Assembly: GCA_910588985.1 (NCBI GenBank)
Contig: CAJURO010000022.1
Coordinates: 1 to 29,403 of the forward strand
Source of the DNA: an uncultured Eggerthellaceae bacterium
GTDB taxonomy: Bacteria; Actinomycetota; Coriobacteriia; Coriobacteriales; Eggerthellaceae
DNA length: 29,403 nt
Reading direction: 5' to 3'
A model generated the notes under the pieces. That model was not told the origin of the DNA. It saw nothing but the letters and a program-made list of their open reading frames with translations, and did not search any database. Shown here piece by piece: positions 1 through 7,072 of this stretch. The first letter of the stretch is position 1, and every line of letters begins with the position of its first letter. Both the position numbers and the translations under genes were made by a program.

Positions 1-488
1 CGCTTGACGTCGTTCTCGTGAATGACGTCCGCGCTCTTTGGATCAACAGCGTAAAGCTTCTTCCAAAGCTCATGGGCGCCGACTTCTTTGGCGATTCGAT
101 GATATTTCTCCCGTATGGGATTGCTGGTCTGCTCGCCCTCTGCGAAATCCATATCGTCGATGGTAGCTTTGACATAGAATCCCGTGCCTCCAACAAGTAT
201 GGGAGCTTCTCCGCTTGCAAGCTCCTCTTCTATGGTCTTGCGTGCATAATCCTGATAGAGCGCGGCAGAGAATGCTTCTCCAGGATCGATGAGGTCGATC
301 CCGAAATAAGGAACCGTTCGTTCAAAGGGAGGCACCTTAGCGGTGCCGATGTCCATCCCACGATAAATCTGCATCGAATCAGCGCTGAGGATGGATGTGT
401 TGATGGTCTCTGCAATCCGTTGGGCAAGCTCCGACTTCCCTGTTGCTGTGGGACCAACGATGCAGATCAGAGGGTGCGTATCACTCAT
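1..488 (-). CDS. miaA: tRNA dimethylallyltransferase MiaA, N-terminal part (runs off the left edge)
   Basis: MiaA transfers a dimethylallyl group to the N6 of A37 in tRNAs that read codons starting with U. About 162 residues are visible. They start MSDTHPLICIVGPTATGKSE, with a P-loop GPTATGKS at residues 12-19. The family-typical SADSMQIYRGMDIGTAK, FGIDLIDP and PILVGGTGFYVKA segments follow. The ATG overlaps the miaB stop region by 8 bases, so the two genes are probably translationally coupled. MiaB modifies the product that MiaA makes (i6A to ms2i6A), so the pair forms one pathway. The stop codon and C-terminal half are outside the window. Confidence 0.96.
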   Translation of the reverse strand, partial: MSDTHPLICIVGPTATGKSELAQRIAETINTSILSADSMQIYRGMDIGTAKVPPFERTVPYFGIDLIDPGEAFSAALYQDYARKTIEEELASGEAPILVGGTGFYVKATIDDMDFAEGEQTSNPIREKYHRIAKEVGAHELWKKLYAVDPKSADVIHENDVK

Positions 489-1863
489 ACGGATCACTCG
501 TGATCTCTCCGAAGAGGTACCACGTTTTCGGCTCGGTGATATGGATGTCAAGATATTTGCCGCGGATCTCCTCGATATCCATCTCTGGCTCGAGCAGAGC
601 ATGGACAGTCTGGTTCTTAGGCGTCTTACCCACAAGAACGCCCTTGTTCTTCTTAGATGTGCCTTCGACGAGGATCTGAACCTGAGCATCAAGCTCTTTT
701 GCGTTGTTCATATGTGCATGGTCTTCAACGATCTTGAGCAGACCATCGAAGCGACGTTGCACAACATCGCTTGGGACGCGCTCTGGCATTGACGCTGCTG
801 GGGTACCAGAGCGAGGTGAGTATTTGAACGTGAAGACCTGAGAATACCCTACCCTCTCTATGAGATCGTAGGTGTCTTGGAAATCCTGTTCAGTCTCTCC
901 TGGGAATCCAACGATGATGTCAGTTGATAGGGCGATGTCTGGACAAGCAGTGCGAAGCTGGTCAATGAGATGCAGGTAATGATCTTTCGTGTAATGGCGA
1001 TTCATCCGCTCAAGGATCCTGTTCGATCCTGATTGGACGGGCAGATGAAGCGCAGGCATGAGATTGGGAAGCGCTCCAAAGAGCTTGATGACCTCTGAGG
1101 TGAGATCCTTGGGATGGCTTGTTGCAAAACGAAGCCGATCTATCCCTGTGTCCGAGACAGCTTTGAGGATCTCTGCGAAGCGAGGTGCGCCATAGAGGTC
1201 TCTTCCATATGAATTGACATTTTGGCCAAGAAGTGTGATCTCCTTCACGCCATCTGCGATAAGCGTGCGAGCCTCAGCAACGATATCCTCTTGTGGACGC
1301 GATTTTTCGCGTCCACGCACATAGGGAACTATGCAATAGGTGCAGAAGTTATCGCACCCGATGGTAATGGGCAGCCATGCCGCGTATGCACTCTCACGCG
1401 AAAGAGGGAGATCGGTCGGAAAGGACGAGGAAGCATCGAGCGTCTGAGCGACGTGGTCCTCACTCTGAAGGGTTCGCTCAAGCAATGCGGGGAGCGATTC
1501 GATGTTGTGGGTCCCGAACACCACGTCAACGTGAGGAAGCCTTTTCAAGAGACCTTCACCATCACGTTGACCGATGCAGCCACCAATTGCTATCACGCGC
1601 TTTGTCAGGGGTGACGAAGCGGGCAAAGCGGTATTCTTGATCGAGCTTACGTGGCCGAAGAGGCGGCTTTCCGCAGATTCGCGCACACAGCAGGTGATGA
1701 AGACAACCACATCGGCCTCTTCGATGCTTTTGACCTGCTCCATTCCACAAGCAAGAAGCTCTCCTGCGATATGCTCGGAGTCGTGCTTGTTCATTTGACA
1801 ACCGAATGTCTGAATAGAGAATGTGAGTCCTTTAAGGCGCGGAAAGGAAGAGTCAGGCTTCAA
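481..1863 (-). CDS. miaB: tRNA-2-methylthio-N6-dimethylallyladenosine synthase MiaB
   Basis: This radical-SAM methylthiotransferase adds a methylthio group to i6A37 of tRNA. With the start chosen here it has 460 residues. The UPF0004 cluster cysteines are at C22 (FGCQMN), C58/C59 (FITCCVRE) and C96 (GGCIGQ). The radical-SAM CxxxCxxC is C170/C174/C177 in GCDNFCTYC. A TRAM RNA-binding domain fills the last 70 or so residues. The frame stays open upstream to an ATG at 1947, but those 28 residues lie inside spoVS and look non-conserved. I chose the TTG at 1863 because it follows the spoVS stop directly and has GGAG 10 bases upstream. NTC is usual at the second cluster cysteine; here it reads ITCC, which leaves two candidate ligands. 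Confidence 0.95.
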   Translation of the reverse strand: MKPDSSFPRLKGLTFSIQTFGCQMNKHDSEHIAGELLACGMEQVKSIEEADVVVFITCCVRESAESRLFGHVSSIKNTALPASSPLTKRVIAIGGCIGQRDGEGLLKRLPHVDVVFGTHNIESLPALLERTLQSEDHVAQTLDASSSFPTDLPLSRESAYAAWLPITIGCDNFCTYCIVPYVRGREKSRPQEDIVAEARTLIADGVKEITLLGQNVNSYGRDLYGAPRFAEILKAVSDTGIDRLRFATSHPKDLTSEVIKLFGALPNLMPALHLPVQSGSNRILERMNRHYTKDHYLHLIDQLRTACPDIALSTDIIVGFPGETEQDFQDTYDLIERVGYSQVFTFKYSPRSGTPAASMPERVPSDVVQRRFDGLLKIVEDHAHMNNAKELDAQVQILVEGTSKKNKGVLVGKTPKNQTVHALLEPEMDIEEIRGKYLDIHITEPKTWYLFGEITSDPYE

Positions 1864-1864
1864 C

Positions 1865-2185
1865 TCAGGCGATCTCCGGTTTGACGACGATGGGTGTTGA
1901 TGTGCGAGGTTCAACAGTGAACCTGATCGCAGTGCGATACTCCCCATCTATGACGATATCCGCAAAGGAAGGGATGCAAACGATCTCGATGCCTGCAGGT
2001 GAGAGGAAGCCGCGAGAGATGGCGATGGCCTTGATGGCCTGATTAACTGCTCCTGCGCCTACTGCCTGGATCTCTACATGAGACCCATCTTTGATCATAC
2101 CAGCGATCGCACCAGCAACTGACGCGGGTGATGATTTCGAGGAGACCTTCAGGCATCCGATTTCTGGTTTTTCATCTCTCGACAC
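1865..2185 (-). CDS. spoVS: SpoVS-family (Alba-like) nucleic-acid-binding protein
   Basis: This 106-residue protein aligns by eye with Bacillus SpoVS nearly end to end: LKVSSKSSPASVAGAIAG, EIQAVGAGAVNQAIKAIA, then FADIVIDGEYRTAI and a terminal VEPR. It has about ten extra residues at each end. SpoVS was defined by a sporulation phenotype in Bacillus. The fold is Alba-like, so nucleic-acid binding is the expected biochemical activity, but its target is unknown. The start is GTG, with AAGGA 6 bases upstream; the nearby ATG is out of frame. It lies between a GHKL ATPase and miaB, in the same place relative to rny and miaB as in Bacillus. A good promoter precedes it, so it can be expressed apart from rny. 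No sporulation genes are visible, which suggests a non-sporulation role. Confidence 0.93.
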   Translation of the reverse strand: MSRDEKPEIGCLKVSSKSSPASVAGAIAGMIKDGSHVEIQAVGAGAVNQAIKAIAISRGFLSPAGIEIVCIPSFADIVIDGEYRTAIRFTVEPRTSTPIVVKPEIA

Positions 2186-2319
2186 TGTGCATCCTTATTC
2201 GTATCAGGTTTGATCGTTCATTTCTGCCATATTCATTGCTCGAGCATGCACGATGCACCTATTTTACCCATACCACTACATTGGTGCAACAAAAAATGCA
2301 TCTGTACAGGCAAAACAAA

Positions 2320-2347
2320 ATTATATGCAAAAGACTAACCTTTTCAA
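2320..2347 (-). promoter_or_regulatory. Predicted sigma-A-type promoter for spoVS-miaB-miaA
   Basis: On the minus strand a -35 TTGAAA (2342-2347, 5 of 6) is followed by a 16-base spacer and a perfect -10 TATAAT (2320-2325). The -35 touches the end of the upstream ATPase gene. The leader to the spoVS GTG would be about 125 bases. A second, weaker candidate (TTGCAC, 17 bases, TAAAAT) lies closer to the gene. Confidence 0.65.
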
Positions 2348-2348
2348 G

Positions 2349-3455
2349 TCATTCTTCTGGCATGAGAGGGATGCTGATCCTAAGGGCACCATCACGAACT
2401 GAGGCATCGATATCAACATCGCTCACGAGGTAGTATTTTTCTGCGAACAAAGCAAAGGCGTTCGCTACCTCTTCCGTGAATGCTCCCATATCTTCCCTAT
2501 CGAGCTTGATGCGCGGCTTTGCGACATGCTTTGCAGGGAAAAGCGCATCATCTTGTTGCCTTGATCCCTTATGGGGAAACGATTCGCTCTTCATGCGCTC
2601 AAAGAGCGTCGGAGGATAAGGAATAATACCATCGATGATCCGTCGCGCGGAGCGCTCTGAGATATCCAAGCCAATGCTCTGACATGCAAGCTTGAAGCTT
2701 GCTGGGTCATGCGCGAAGGCAAGACGGTCGACAAGGGCTGCACCTGAAGCATCTTTTGAGAACGTCCGGGTTGTCAGAGGAATGCGGTCTTTGCCGAGCA
2801 TGTAGAGCGCGCTGGCGATCTCTGAGAAGCTGCCAATGCGTATGTCGATCTCATCTTTATGAGCAAAGCAAAACTCTGCAGCACACCTGAGCAGGTTCTT
2901 GGGTCCGCGCATGACGAAGGTCTCGTCTACCTTCTCGAAGTGAGGGAAGGTAGTCTGATCGGCCTTCTCCCCAAGGCTCTCAAGAGAAGACTCTATCCTG
3001 ATCGCAGTTCCGAGCTTGTGTCCCGTATCGACGATCTCAGAGGCGGTGACATTGGATCGAATGGAGAAGAGAGCCATGCCGCGTCCATGCATGCCCCAAT
3101 CATCCATATGGGCGGAATCAAGCTTCGAGGTGACGCGAGCATCGAAGACCCTATCCTTAAGCTCAAGAGGAATCCCATCACCATCATCAATGACAACGAT
3201 GGTGCGCATATCTCCTTCTCGCTTCAGTGCGATGAAGATGTTCTTAGCATTCGCATCGCGGGAATTGCGCAAGAGCTCAAGAAGGATATCCTCAGAACAT
3301 TGAATGTCCTGCAGTGCTTGACGTCGCTCCGCCTCTGAGCTTTTAAGCTTGACATATCCATGGCCGAGATCGGCTTCGATACGTGTTGGGTCGGTCGTGC
3401 AGACTGACCCAACGAAATCAAGGATATGCTCTGTGTCTTTACTTGGCGTAGTCAA
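2349..3455 (-). CDS. GHKL-type ATPase (HSP90/MutL-like ATP-binding domain), function unknown
   Basis: This 368-residue protein has a clear GHKL (gyrase/Hsp90/histidine kinase/MutL) ATP-binding fold in its N-terminal half. The N box is ELLRNSRDA (residues 60-68, E60 and N64). The G1 box is IDDGDGIP (89-96) and the G2 lid is GMHGRGMALFSI (121-132). The ExxxNxxDA form resembles MutL/Hsp90/MORC more than sensor kinases, and no dimerisation histidine or transmembrane segment is seen. The C-terminal 200 residues match nothing I recognise. The TTG start overlaps the end of rny by 17 bases, implying coupling to RNase Y. In Bacillus, the position between rny and spoVS is held by ymdB, an unrelated phosphodiesterase. 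A role with RNase Y or SpoVS is inference from position only. Confidence 0.85.
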   Translation of the reverse strand: MTTPSKDTEHILDFVGSVCTTDPTRIEADLGHGYVKLKSSEAERRQALQDIQCSEDILLELLRNSRDANAKNIFIALKREGDMRTIVVIDDGDGIPLELKDRVFDARVTSKLDSAHMDDWGMHGRGMALFSIRSNVTASEIVDTGHKLGTAIRIESSLESLGEKADQTTFPHFEKVDETFVMRGPKNLLRCAAEFCFAHKDEIDIRIGSFSEIASALYMLGKDRIPLTTRTFSKDASGAALVDRLAFAHDPASFKLACQSIGLDISERSARRIIDGIIPYPPTLFERMKSESFPHKGSRQQDDALFPAKHVAKPRIKLDREDMGAFTEEVANAFALFAEKYYLVSDVDIDASVRDGALRISIPLMPEE

Positions 3456-5001
3456 CAGCGCGGCTCTCTCTGATCACCACGACCTTGACTTGTCCGGGGT
3501 ATTGCATCTCGGATTCGATCTGCGCTGCAATATCATGCGCAAGCACAACAGATTCAGCCTCATTGACCACTTCGGGCTCGACCATGACGCGTACCTCACG
3601 CCCGGCTTGAATAGCATACGTTCGCTCCACTCCCTTATGAGCATTAGCGATCTCCTCGAGCTTTTCCAGACGTTTGATATAAGCATCAAGCGTTTCCTTG
3701 CGCGCTCCAGGACGTGCAGCGGAAATAGCATCAGCAGCCTGGATGAGCATATCGAGTACCGTATTCGGCTCAATATCCTCATGATGTGCTTCGATGGCAT
3801 GCACGATCTCTTCACGTTCGCCAAACCGCTTTGCAAGGTCTGCTCCAAGTGCCGCATGGCTGCCATCAACCTCATGGTCAATGGCTTTTCCAAGGTCATG
3901 TAAAAGACCAGCTCGTTTTGCGGGCGCAGGATCAAGACCGAGCTCTGATGCGAGCGCACCTGCAAGATAGGCAACCTCAAGAGAGTGGTCCAGGACGTTT
4001 TGCCCATAGGAAGTGCGATACATCAATCGTCCAAGCGTACGGACGAGCTCAGGATGAAGGTCGTGAACGCCTGCATCGAAGGCAGCTTGCTCGCCTGCCT
4101 TCATGACGCGGTCAGAGACGTAATTGACCGCTTTGTCATACATCTCTTCGATCTTGGCTGGATGAATACGCCCATCAGCGATTAGGGATTCCATCGTGAC
4201 ACGCCCGATCTCTCGACGAACGGGGTCGAAACAAGAGATGGTCACGCATTCAGGAGTATCGTCGATGATGAGGTTCGTTCCTGTGAGCTGCTCGAAAGAG
4301 CGGATATTGCGGCCTTCGCGACCAATGATCCTTCCCTTGAGGTCATCATTTGGAATATGGATCGACGAGACGGTGATCTCAGAGGTGTGGTCTGCGGCGA
4401 TGCGCTGAATTGCGAGGCTAAGGATCTCGCGTGCGCGACGGTCGGCTTCTGCTTTCGTGTGCGTTTCAGCGTCGCGGATGATAGCAGCTGATTCGTGCGT
4501 GACTTCGTCATGGATCGTTTCAAGGAGCTCTTGCTTTGCCTCGTCTGGCGTCATGCCTGCGGCCTTCTCGAGGCGAGACTCGACCTCTGCCATAGCACTG
4601 TCAAGCTTTTGGTTCTTCGCATCAAGCTTGGATTGGAGCTTGCTTAATTGGTTCTCGCGAGAGTCAAGCGAATCACCACGGCGATCAAGGGTTTCTTCGC
4701 GTTGGGTGATGCGATTCTCGGCATTGCGAACTTCGCGAAGACGCTCTTTGTTCTCTTCGTCGACCTCTTGCTTGTACTTCAAGGCTTTGTCCTTTGCCTC
4801 AAGCTCTGCTTCCTTTCGGTAAGCATCCGCCTCACGACGGGCGTTTTCAAGAAGGCTCTCTGCCTCGCTTTTGGCATTAGTGCGGATCTTCTGTGCATCT
4901 GCGGCTGCAGATTTCGATGAATTGGACGTGATGACTTTGGTGACGATAAAGCCGATCGCAATGCCAACAATGGCTGCGATGATGATGAGGGCGATATCCA
5001 T
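3439..5001 (-). CDS. rny: Ribonuclease Y
   Basis: This membrane-anchored endoribonuclease starts mRNA decay in many Gram-positive bacteria. The 520-residue protein has the full architecture: one N-terminal transmembrane helix (residues 3-22), a long charged coiled coil (about 35-205), a KH domain with GRIIGREGRNIR (223-234), and an HD domain with the metal-binding HD pair at H368/D369 (LLHDLGKAIDHE), followed by AHHEDIEP. The open frame extends 11 codons further upstream, but I chose the ATG at 5001. It has AGAGGT about 8 bases before it and puts the helix at the very N-terminus, as in the family. It overlaps the downstream GHKL ATPase by 17 bases. A separate promoter and a terminator-like hairpin lie in its leader. 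Confidence 0.97.
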   Translation of the reverse strand: MDIALIIIAAIVGIAIGFIVTKVITSNSSKSAAADAQKIRTNAKSEAESLLENARREADAYRKEAELEAKDKALKYKQEVDEENKERLREVRNAENRITQREETLDRRGDSLDSRENQLSKLQSKLDAKNQKLDSAMAEVESRLEKAAGMTPDEAKQELLETIHDEVTHESAAIIRDAETHTKAEADRRAREILSLAIQRIAADHTSEITVSSIHIPNDDLKGRIIGREGRNIRSFEQLTGTNLIIDDTPECVTISCFDPVRREIGRVTMESLIADGRIHPAKIEEMYDKAVNYVSDRVMKAGEQAAFDAGVHDLHPELVRTLGRLMYRTSYGQNVLDHSLEVAYLAGALASELGLDPAPAKRAGLLHDLGKAIDHEVDGSHAALGADLAKRFGEREEIVHAIEAHHEDIEPNTVLDMLIQAADAISAARPGARKETLDAYIKRLEKLEEIANAHKGVERTYAIQAGREVRVMVEPEVVNEAESVVLAHDIAAQIESEMQYPGQVKVVVIRESRAVDYAK

Positions 5002-5040
5002 TGCTCTTACCTCTTCCGTACTGCATATAAGCATCTCTTA

Positions 5041-5069
5041 AAATAAAAATGTTGGCATGACGCCAACAT
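5041..5069 (-). terminator. Intrinsic-terminator-like hairpin in the leader of rny
   Basis: A perfect 8-bp stem (5049-5056 with 5062-5069, ATGTTGGC/GCCAACAT) has a 5-base loop. On the minus strand it is followed by TTTTATTT, as in a rho-independent terminator. It lies only about 40 bases before the rny start and about 80 bases after a strong predicted promoter. It could therefore end recA-recX read-through, attenuate rny, or end a short RNA of about 107 bases. Confidence 0.7.
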
Positions 5070-5154
5070 GAGCAAACAGCATTTCGATCCAAAGGATTAT
5101 TCGATTCTTTATATTCAATACCCTCAGGTACGATTTGCCCATAAAGCATTTAGC

Positions 5155-5183
5155 ATTATATCGCATCGAGAACGAATTATCAG
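5155..5183 (-). promoter_or_regulatory. Predicted sigma-A-type promoter upstream of rny
   Basis: On the minus strand a -35 CTGATA (5178-5183, 4 of 6) is separated by exactly 17 bases from a perfect -10 TATAAT (5155-5160). Transcription would start near 5148, giving a leader of about 147 bases that contains the terminator-like hairpin at 5041-5069. Confidence 0.65.
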
Positions 5184-5233
5184 CAGGTATGTGCCAATGC
5201 GGATTCCTGCGAGCGCTCTTATTCAGCTCCTAG

Positions 5234-5731
5234 CTACTGCGTGCCCTTTTCAGCAAGATAGCGTTTGGTGGCTCGATGGACAACGTCTCCTTCATATCCC
5301 TTGTTAAGGAGCTTTCGCACGCATGACTGATAGGCATTCTTCGAGCGAGTTGGATGCATGCAAAGGAACTGATATGCCCGTTCGATGTCCCCTTCCTCTC
5401 CCGCTTCCAGATACTCAGCGTATGAGTCGAGGCCTTCAATATCGATGCCAAGGCTTTCTATTTCAGCTCGAACAGCGCGAAGCCCTTTACCAGCGAGCAG
5501 CGTTGAACGGACAAGGCATTCAGCGTAACGCGCATCATCGATCACGCCAAGGCGCAGGGCCTTTTCTAAAGCTGCCTCGACAGCTTCGACGCAGAATCCT
5601 TGCATTTCGAGCTTCTTTTGCACCTTTAAAGAGGATTGCTCAGACGCGCTTGCGCATCTGAGCACTTTATTGAAAGCTTTCTCTATCTGTATATCGAGCG
5701 GGAGGGCTTCGATCGCAGAGATGTCAAGCAT
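5234..5731 (-). CDS. recX: Regulatory protein RecX
   Basis: RecX binds RecA filaments and modulates strand exchange. The 165-residue protein is mostly helical and has the family's repeated three-helix pattern. The typical sequences are ARYAECLVRSTLLAGKGLRAV (about residues 92-112) and a C-terminal repeat ending KLLNKGYEGDVVHRATKRYL. It lies 17 bases downstream of the recA stop on the same strand, the commonest location for recX, and is probably co-transcribed with recA under the SOS promoter. The ribosome-binding site before the ATG is weak, which would fit low expression relative to RecA. Confidence 0.9.
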   Translation of the reverse strand: MLDISAIEALPLDIQIEKAFNKVLRCASASEQSSLKVQKKLEMQGFCVEAVEAALEKALRLGVIDDARYAECLVRSTLLAGKGLRAVRAEIESLGIDIEGLDSYAEYLEAGEEGDIERAYQFLCMHPTRSKNAYQSCVRKLLNKGYEGDVVHRATKRYLAEKGTQ

Positions 5732-5748
5732 GATCGAGAATGATCGGG

Positions 5749-6783
5749 CTACTCAGATGCGGCCTCAGGGGCGACATCTTCAACGCCAACGATGGGTGCG
5801 TTATAGAATTCTCTTACCTTTTCTTCAAGCTCGCTTCGGACATCGGGATTATCGGTTAAGGTCTGCTTTGCCGCTTCCCTTCCCTGCCCAAGTCGCTCTT
5901 CACCATAGGTATACCACGCACCGCTCTTCTTCGCGATACCGCAGTCGACAGCCATGTCGAGGATGCACCCTTCCTTTGAGATGCCTTGCCCATACATGAG
6001 GTCGAATTCAGCTTGACGGAACGGAGGAGCTACTTTGTTCTTCACGACCTTTGCACGTACGCGATTGCCAACTGCTTCTCCATTCTGCTTGATCGAGTCG
6101 ATGCGTCGAATGTCGATACGCACGCTCGAGAAGAACTTAAGGGCGCGTCCGCCTGTCGTAGTTTCCGGATTACCGAACATGACGCCGATCTTCTCGCGAA
6201 GCTGATTGATGAAGATGCAGGTGGTGTTCGATTTCGAGAGTGATCCGGCAAGCTTGCGCAGAGCTTGGGACATGAGGCGCGCTTGAAGGCCAACAGAGGC
6301 ATCTCCCATTTCCCCTTCGATCTCGGCGCGTGGCACAAGTGCGGCGACAGAGTCGACTACAACGCAATCAACAGCACCTGAGCGGACGAGCATGTCGCAG
6401 ATCTCTAACCCTTGTTCTCCTGTATCAGGTTGGGAGATGAGGACATCATCGATGTCCACCCCAAGGCGTGCTGCATAAATCGGATCGAGCGCATGCTCTG
6501 CATCGATGAATGCGACGACGCCTCCCATGGCTTGGCATTCAGCAAGGATCTGGAGCGCAAGGGTTGTCTTACCGCTGGATTCGGGTCCGTATATCTCTAT
6601 GATGCGACCGCGAGGAACACCACCAATGCCGAGGGCGATATCGAGAGGAAGAGCGCCTGTTGGGATGGCTGCAATGCTCAGATCCGCGTCGCTCTCCCCT
6701 AGCTTCATGATTGACTCCCGACCGAATTTCTTCTGAATCTGGTCGGTTGTGGTCTTGAGCAACTCTTCTTTTTTCTGATCCAT
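5749..6783 (-). CDS. recA: Recombinase RecA
   Basis: RecA forms ATP-dependent filaments on single-stranded DNA, catalyses homologous strand exchange and triggers LexA self-cleavage. The 344-residue sequence is full length. It has Walker A GPESSGKT (66-73), an AFIDAEHALDP segment, the RecA signature ALRKLAGSLSKSNT and the loop region NPETTTGGRALKFFSSVR. The ATG has an excellent AAAGGAG 6 bases upstream. recX follows closely. A LexA-type operator lies inside the predicted promoter, so DNA-damage induction is expected. The C-terminal tail is short and acidic (VGVEDVAPEAASE), as usual. Confidence 0.99.
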   Translation of the reverse strand: MDQKKEELLKTTTDQIQKKFGRESIMKLGESDADLSIAAIPTGALPLDIALGIGGVPRGRIIEIYGPESSGKTTLALQILAECQAMGGVVAFIDAEHALDPIYAARLGVDIDDVLISQPDTGEQGLEICDMLVRSGAVDCVVVDSVAALVPRAEIEGEMGDASVGLQARLMSQALRKLAGSLSKSNTTCIFINQLREKIGVMFGNPETTTGGRALKFFSSVRIDIRRIDSIKQNGEAVGNRVRAKVVKNKVAPPFRQAEFDLMYGQGISKEGCILDMAVDCGIAKKSGAWYTYGEERLGQGREAAKQTLTDNPDVRSELEEKVREFYNAPIVGVEDVAPEAASE

Positions 6784-6840
6784 TTCTGCTCCTTTTAGAA
6801 AGTGCGCTCATACAGTATATGTTTGATCTCTTTAAAGATC

Positions 6841-6870
6841 ATGATATACGAACGCATGTTTGCCTGTCAA
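6841..6870 (-). promoter_or_regulatory. Predicted recA promoter
   Basis: A perfect -35 TTGACA (6865-6870, minus strand) is followed by either TATATC (6843-6848, 16-base spacer) or TATCAT (6841-6846, 18-base spacer) as the -10. The recA start is about 58 bases further on. The spacer is almost filled by the LexA-box-like sequence. Confidence 0.65.
6849..6862. promoter_or_regulatory. LexA (SOS) box of recA, Gram-positive type
   Basis: CGAACGCATGTTTG matches 13 of 14 positions of the Bacillus/actinobacterial LexA consensus CGAACRNRYGTTYC; only the last base differs. It sits between the -35 and -10 elements of the recA promoter, where bound LexA would block RNA polymerase. The match is read directly from the sequence; repression is inferred from known SOS regulation. 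Confidence 0.8.
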
Positions 6871-6929
6871 CGTTTCGGTATTTCAGGATGATCTCTCTAC
6901 CTTCCGATTCGAATCGAGATAATGATGGA

Positions 6930-7001
6930 TCATGCGAATGGGAGAAACATAGGATGGGTCATGTGCGAATACGTGATGAGGTCTGGCTTTCTGAAAAGCA
7001 T
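6930..7001 (-). CDS. Possible 23-residue small ORF upstream of recA (weak)
   Basis: In the 289-base gap between pgsA-cinA and recA, an ATG preceded by GAGGAAAG opens a 23-codon frame beginning MLFRKPD and ending before the recA promoter. I recognise no homologue. The sequence is not especially hydrophobic or basic. A frame this short can easily arise by chance, so only the ribosome-binding-site-like sequence supports it. The rest of this gap holds the SOS-regulated recA promoter and no clear terminator. Confidence 0.12.
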   Translation of the reverse strand: MLFRKPDLITYSHMTHPMFLPFA

Positions 7002-7072
7002 GTTCTTTCCTCGTCCTTGTCCCCTTCTTCTCTTTATCTTGTTGGTATCAAGCGCGCTTTCCTTATCTGAGA

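Noticed and set aside
18..503. 161-codon open frame on the plus strand at the left edge
   Set aside because: It lies antisense to miaA, whose sequence is clearly conserved; the plus-strand product looks like no known protein.
4877..5149. Minus-strand frame spanning the rny leader and start
   Set aside because: It overlaps the predicted promoter, the hairpin and the rny start in another frame, and has no family-like sequence.
6905..6916. 12-base palindrome CGATTCGAATCG upstream of recA
   Set aside because: It does not match the LexA consensus and has no second copy nearby; likely chance.
6819..7070. 83-codon plus-strand frame in the recA upstream gap
   Set aside because: It covers the recA promoter and SOS box, has no evident ribosome-binding site or family resemblance.
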